Below are positions 62,924 to 64,000 of a stretch of 64,000 nt of DNA, piece by piece. This stretch comes from Magicicada septendecula (taxonomy: Eukaryota; Arthropoda; Insecta; Hemiptera; Cicadidae). The DNA lies in the NCBI GenBank assembly GCA_034769895.1, contig CM068367.1, positions 706,584,885-706,648,884 on the forward strand, in the 5' to 3' direction. Positions within the stretch are counted from its first letter, which is position 1. Every line of letters begins with the position of its first letter. Both the position numbers and the translations under genes were made by a program. The notes under the pieces are model-generated. The model ran no database searches. It saw only the letters and a list, made by a program, of their open reading frames with translations, and had not been told where the DNA came from.

Positions 62924-64000
62924 TGTGTTAACTCAAATTAATAAGAGACTTATACCATTTAAATATTTGCTTACCCAGGATAACTCACCTTTCAGCCCAA
63001 AGTCCGTCGCACGAACGGCGTAATACAAGCAGGGTTCAAGGTTACCTCAGTAACATACTCAACTCGCATTTTGTAAAACAACTCAAATTTTATTAGACCA
63101 TTATATTTATTATTTACTACTTTTAACTTTACTTGTTTCACAAATGTTTCTATTCAAACTTTTACTGTCATTTTCTTAATTTTCTTTTCAAATCTAAACC
63201 ACAACCAAAGATTTACTCAGACATTATTACTTATGTTAATTCTTAATTTAAAGAAAGCTACCCAGTTTGCCCACACACACACACATACAAATTACCCCTT
63301 TTCATTTAAAATAATAATATATTTGAATGGATACAGTTACGTGTGCAGCTTCGTTTCTACCGACCGCATGGCGCGTCACCCAGAGTTCTCTAATTCGATG
63401 TTCAAAACATTGTGGTTTCACTTGTATTAAACTTCGCACTGATTTTACTGTATATATTATTAATTTATACTGCTTTACACATCTCTGGTACACTTGTTTG
63501 GTCGGCCAACCTTAATAGGCTCGAGCTAAGATTTTTTATGACCGCGCGGTCTGAAGGTGTTATTTTACTGGGAAGAGAACTTTATTTTTCGATGTTACAT
63601 CCGGGCAGGCATCACTGCCTTGCCGGCGAACAAATTTCATCGCCGCACACAGCCTTAGTTGTCCAAGTTTTTAGTAGCTGTACACCTGGCAGACAGGATT
63701 TACGTGTGCTGTACGTTGACGATATTTCACTGCCTTTACTTTCGTTTATGTAAAGTTAGGCGCTCCGCAGATGTGGGTGCTTGTGCATTTGTGAGTGGAC
63801 GTCACACAACCGCAAAGTTCTCGGAAGTGTGCTACAGTTGACGACGCATTCTTTTCACATATTTCAACACAGTTACAGCATACTTTTGCATTGTTTAGAC
63901 TGCGAGTTAGATTCAAACTGGTGACTAGCCACATATATGAAATTAATTGTGCAATTTAGTAAAATCAGAACCAAAATTAATAAAATAAAGAGAACCTTTT
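62924..64000 (-). repeat. e6 5' LTR, cut by the window end
   Basis: Matches 57736-58828; about 17 bases should remain beyond the window. Confidence 0.93.

Larger units (their letters stand above)
57736..64000 (-). mobile_element. LTR retrotransposon e6, single-ORF family, nested in the e5 5' LTR
   Basis: 3' LTR 57736-58828, 5' LTR from 62924 past the window end, lysine-type primer site and polypurine tract. It encodes one intact protein and no enzymes. Insertion in the e5 LTR makes it younger than e5; LTR differences are few on reading. Antisense to calreticulin. Confidence 0.92.

Overview
The window reads as arthropod nuclear DNA, most likely an insect with a large, repeat-rich genome. It is AT-rich, has spliced genes with GT-AG introns, and is dominated by transposable elements of animal type (Ty3-like LTR elements, Penelope-like elements, Harbinger, hAT, piggyBac MITE, Helitron). 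No bacterial features, CRISPR arrays, rRNA or tRNA genes were seen. The species cannot be named from the sequence.

The only host gene recognised is calreticulin, on the + strand. Seven coding exons lie between 7922 and 48157 and join in frame to 398 residues; the last exon, carrying the stop and the ER-retention tail, is not in the window. The P-domain repeats, the cysteines at 105/137/163 and the lectin-site residues are present at the same numbers as in the human precursor. An exact inverted ER-stress response element (CCAAT-N9-CCACG) sits about 150 bp before the ATG.

Region by region. 1-1617: decayed DDE transposase with a SWIM-type zinc finger. 2.2-5.6 kb: Helitron remnant with a Rep domain and a terminal hairpin but no helicase. 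5.7-6.8 kb: 5'-truncated Penelope-like element (minus strand) with a well-formed hammerhead ribozyme. 7.7-8.3 kb: calreticulin promoter and exons 1-2. 10.2-13.0 kb: complete Harbinger transposon in intron 2, with an intact transposase and a damaged Myb-like partner. 16-19 kb: fold-back unit around a decayed gene in intron 3. 21.6-24.1 kb: hAT pseudogene invaded by a Harbinger-type MITE in intron 4. 25.7-48.0 kb: intron 6, swollen to about 22.4 kb by a fold-back element, two complete LTR retrotransposons (e4 and e3) and a Penelope-like element inside e4. 48.2-64 kb: intron 7, holding a Ty3-like gag-pol element (e5) whose 5' LTR is split by a further LTR element (e6).

The most interesting system is the set of four antisense LTR elements. 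e5 encodes Gag, protease, reverse transcriptase, RNase H and integrase, now with frameshifts and stops. e3, e4 and e6 have LTRs, primer binding sites and polypurine tracts, but encode one shared protein of unknown function with a conserved C-terminal domain ending in DDGG. e4 shares LTR organisation with e5, so e5-type elements are plausible helpers. In e3, e4 and e5 a roughly 310-325 base stretch downstream of the coding region folds into the same series of hairpins. Several stems show compensatory changes, and mismatches become G-U pairs on the transcribed strand. This suggests a conserved RNA structure shared by the gag-pol and single-ORF elements. A Penelope-like element in e4 forms a head-to-head inverted dimer with a 12-bp target duplication and carries hammerhead-like motifs.
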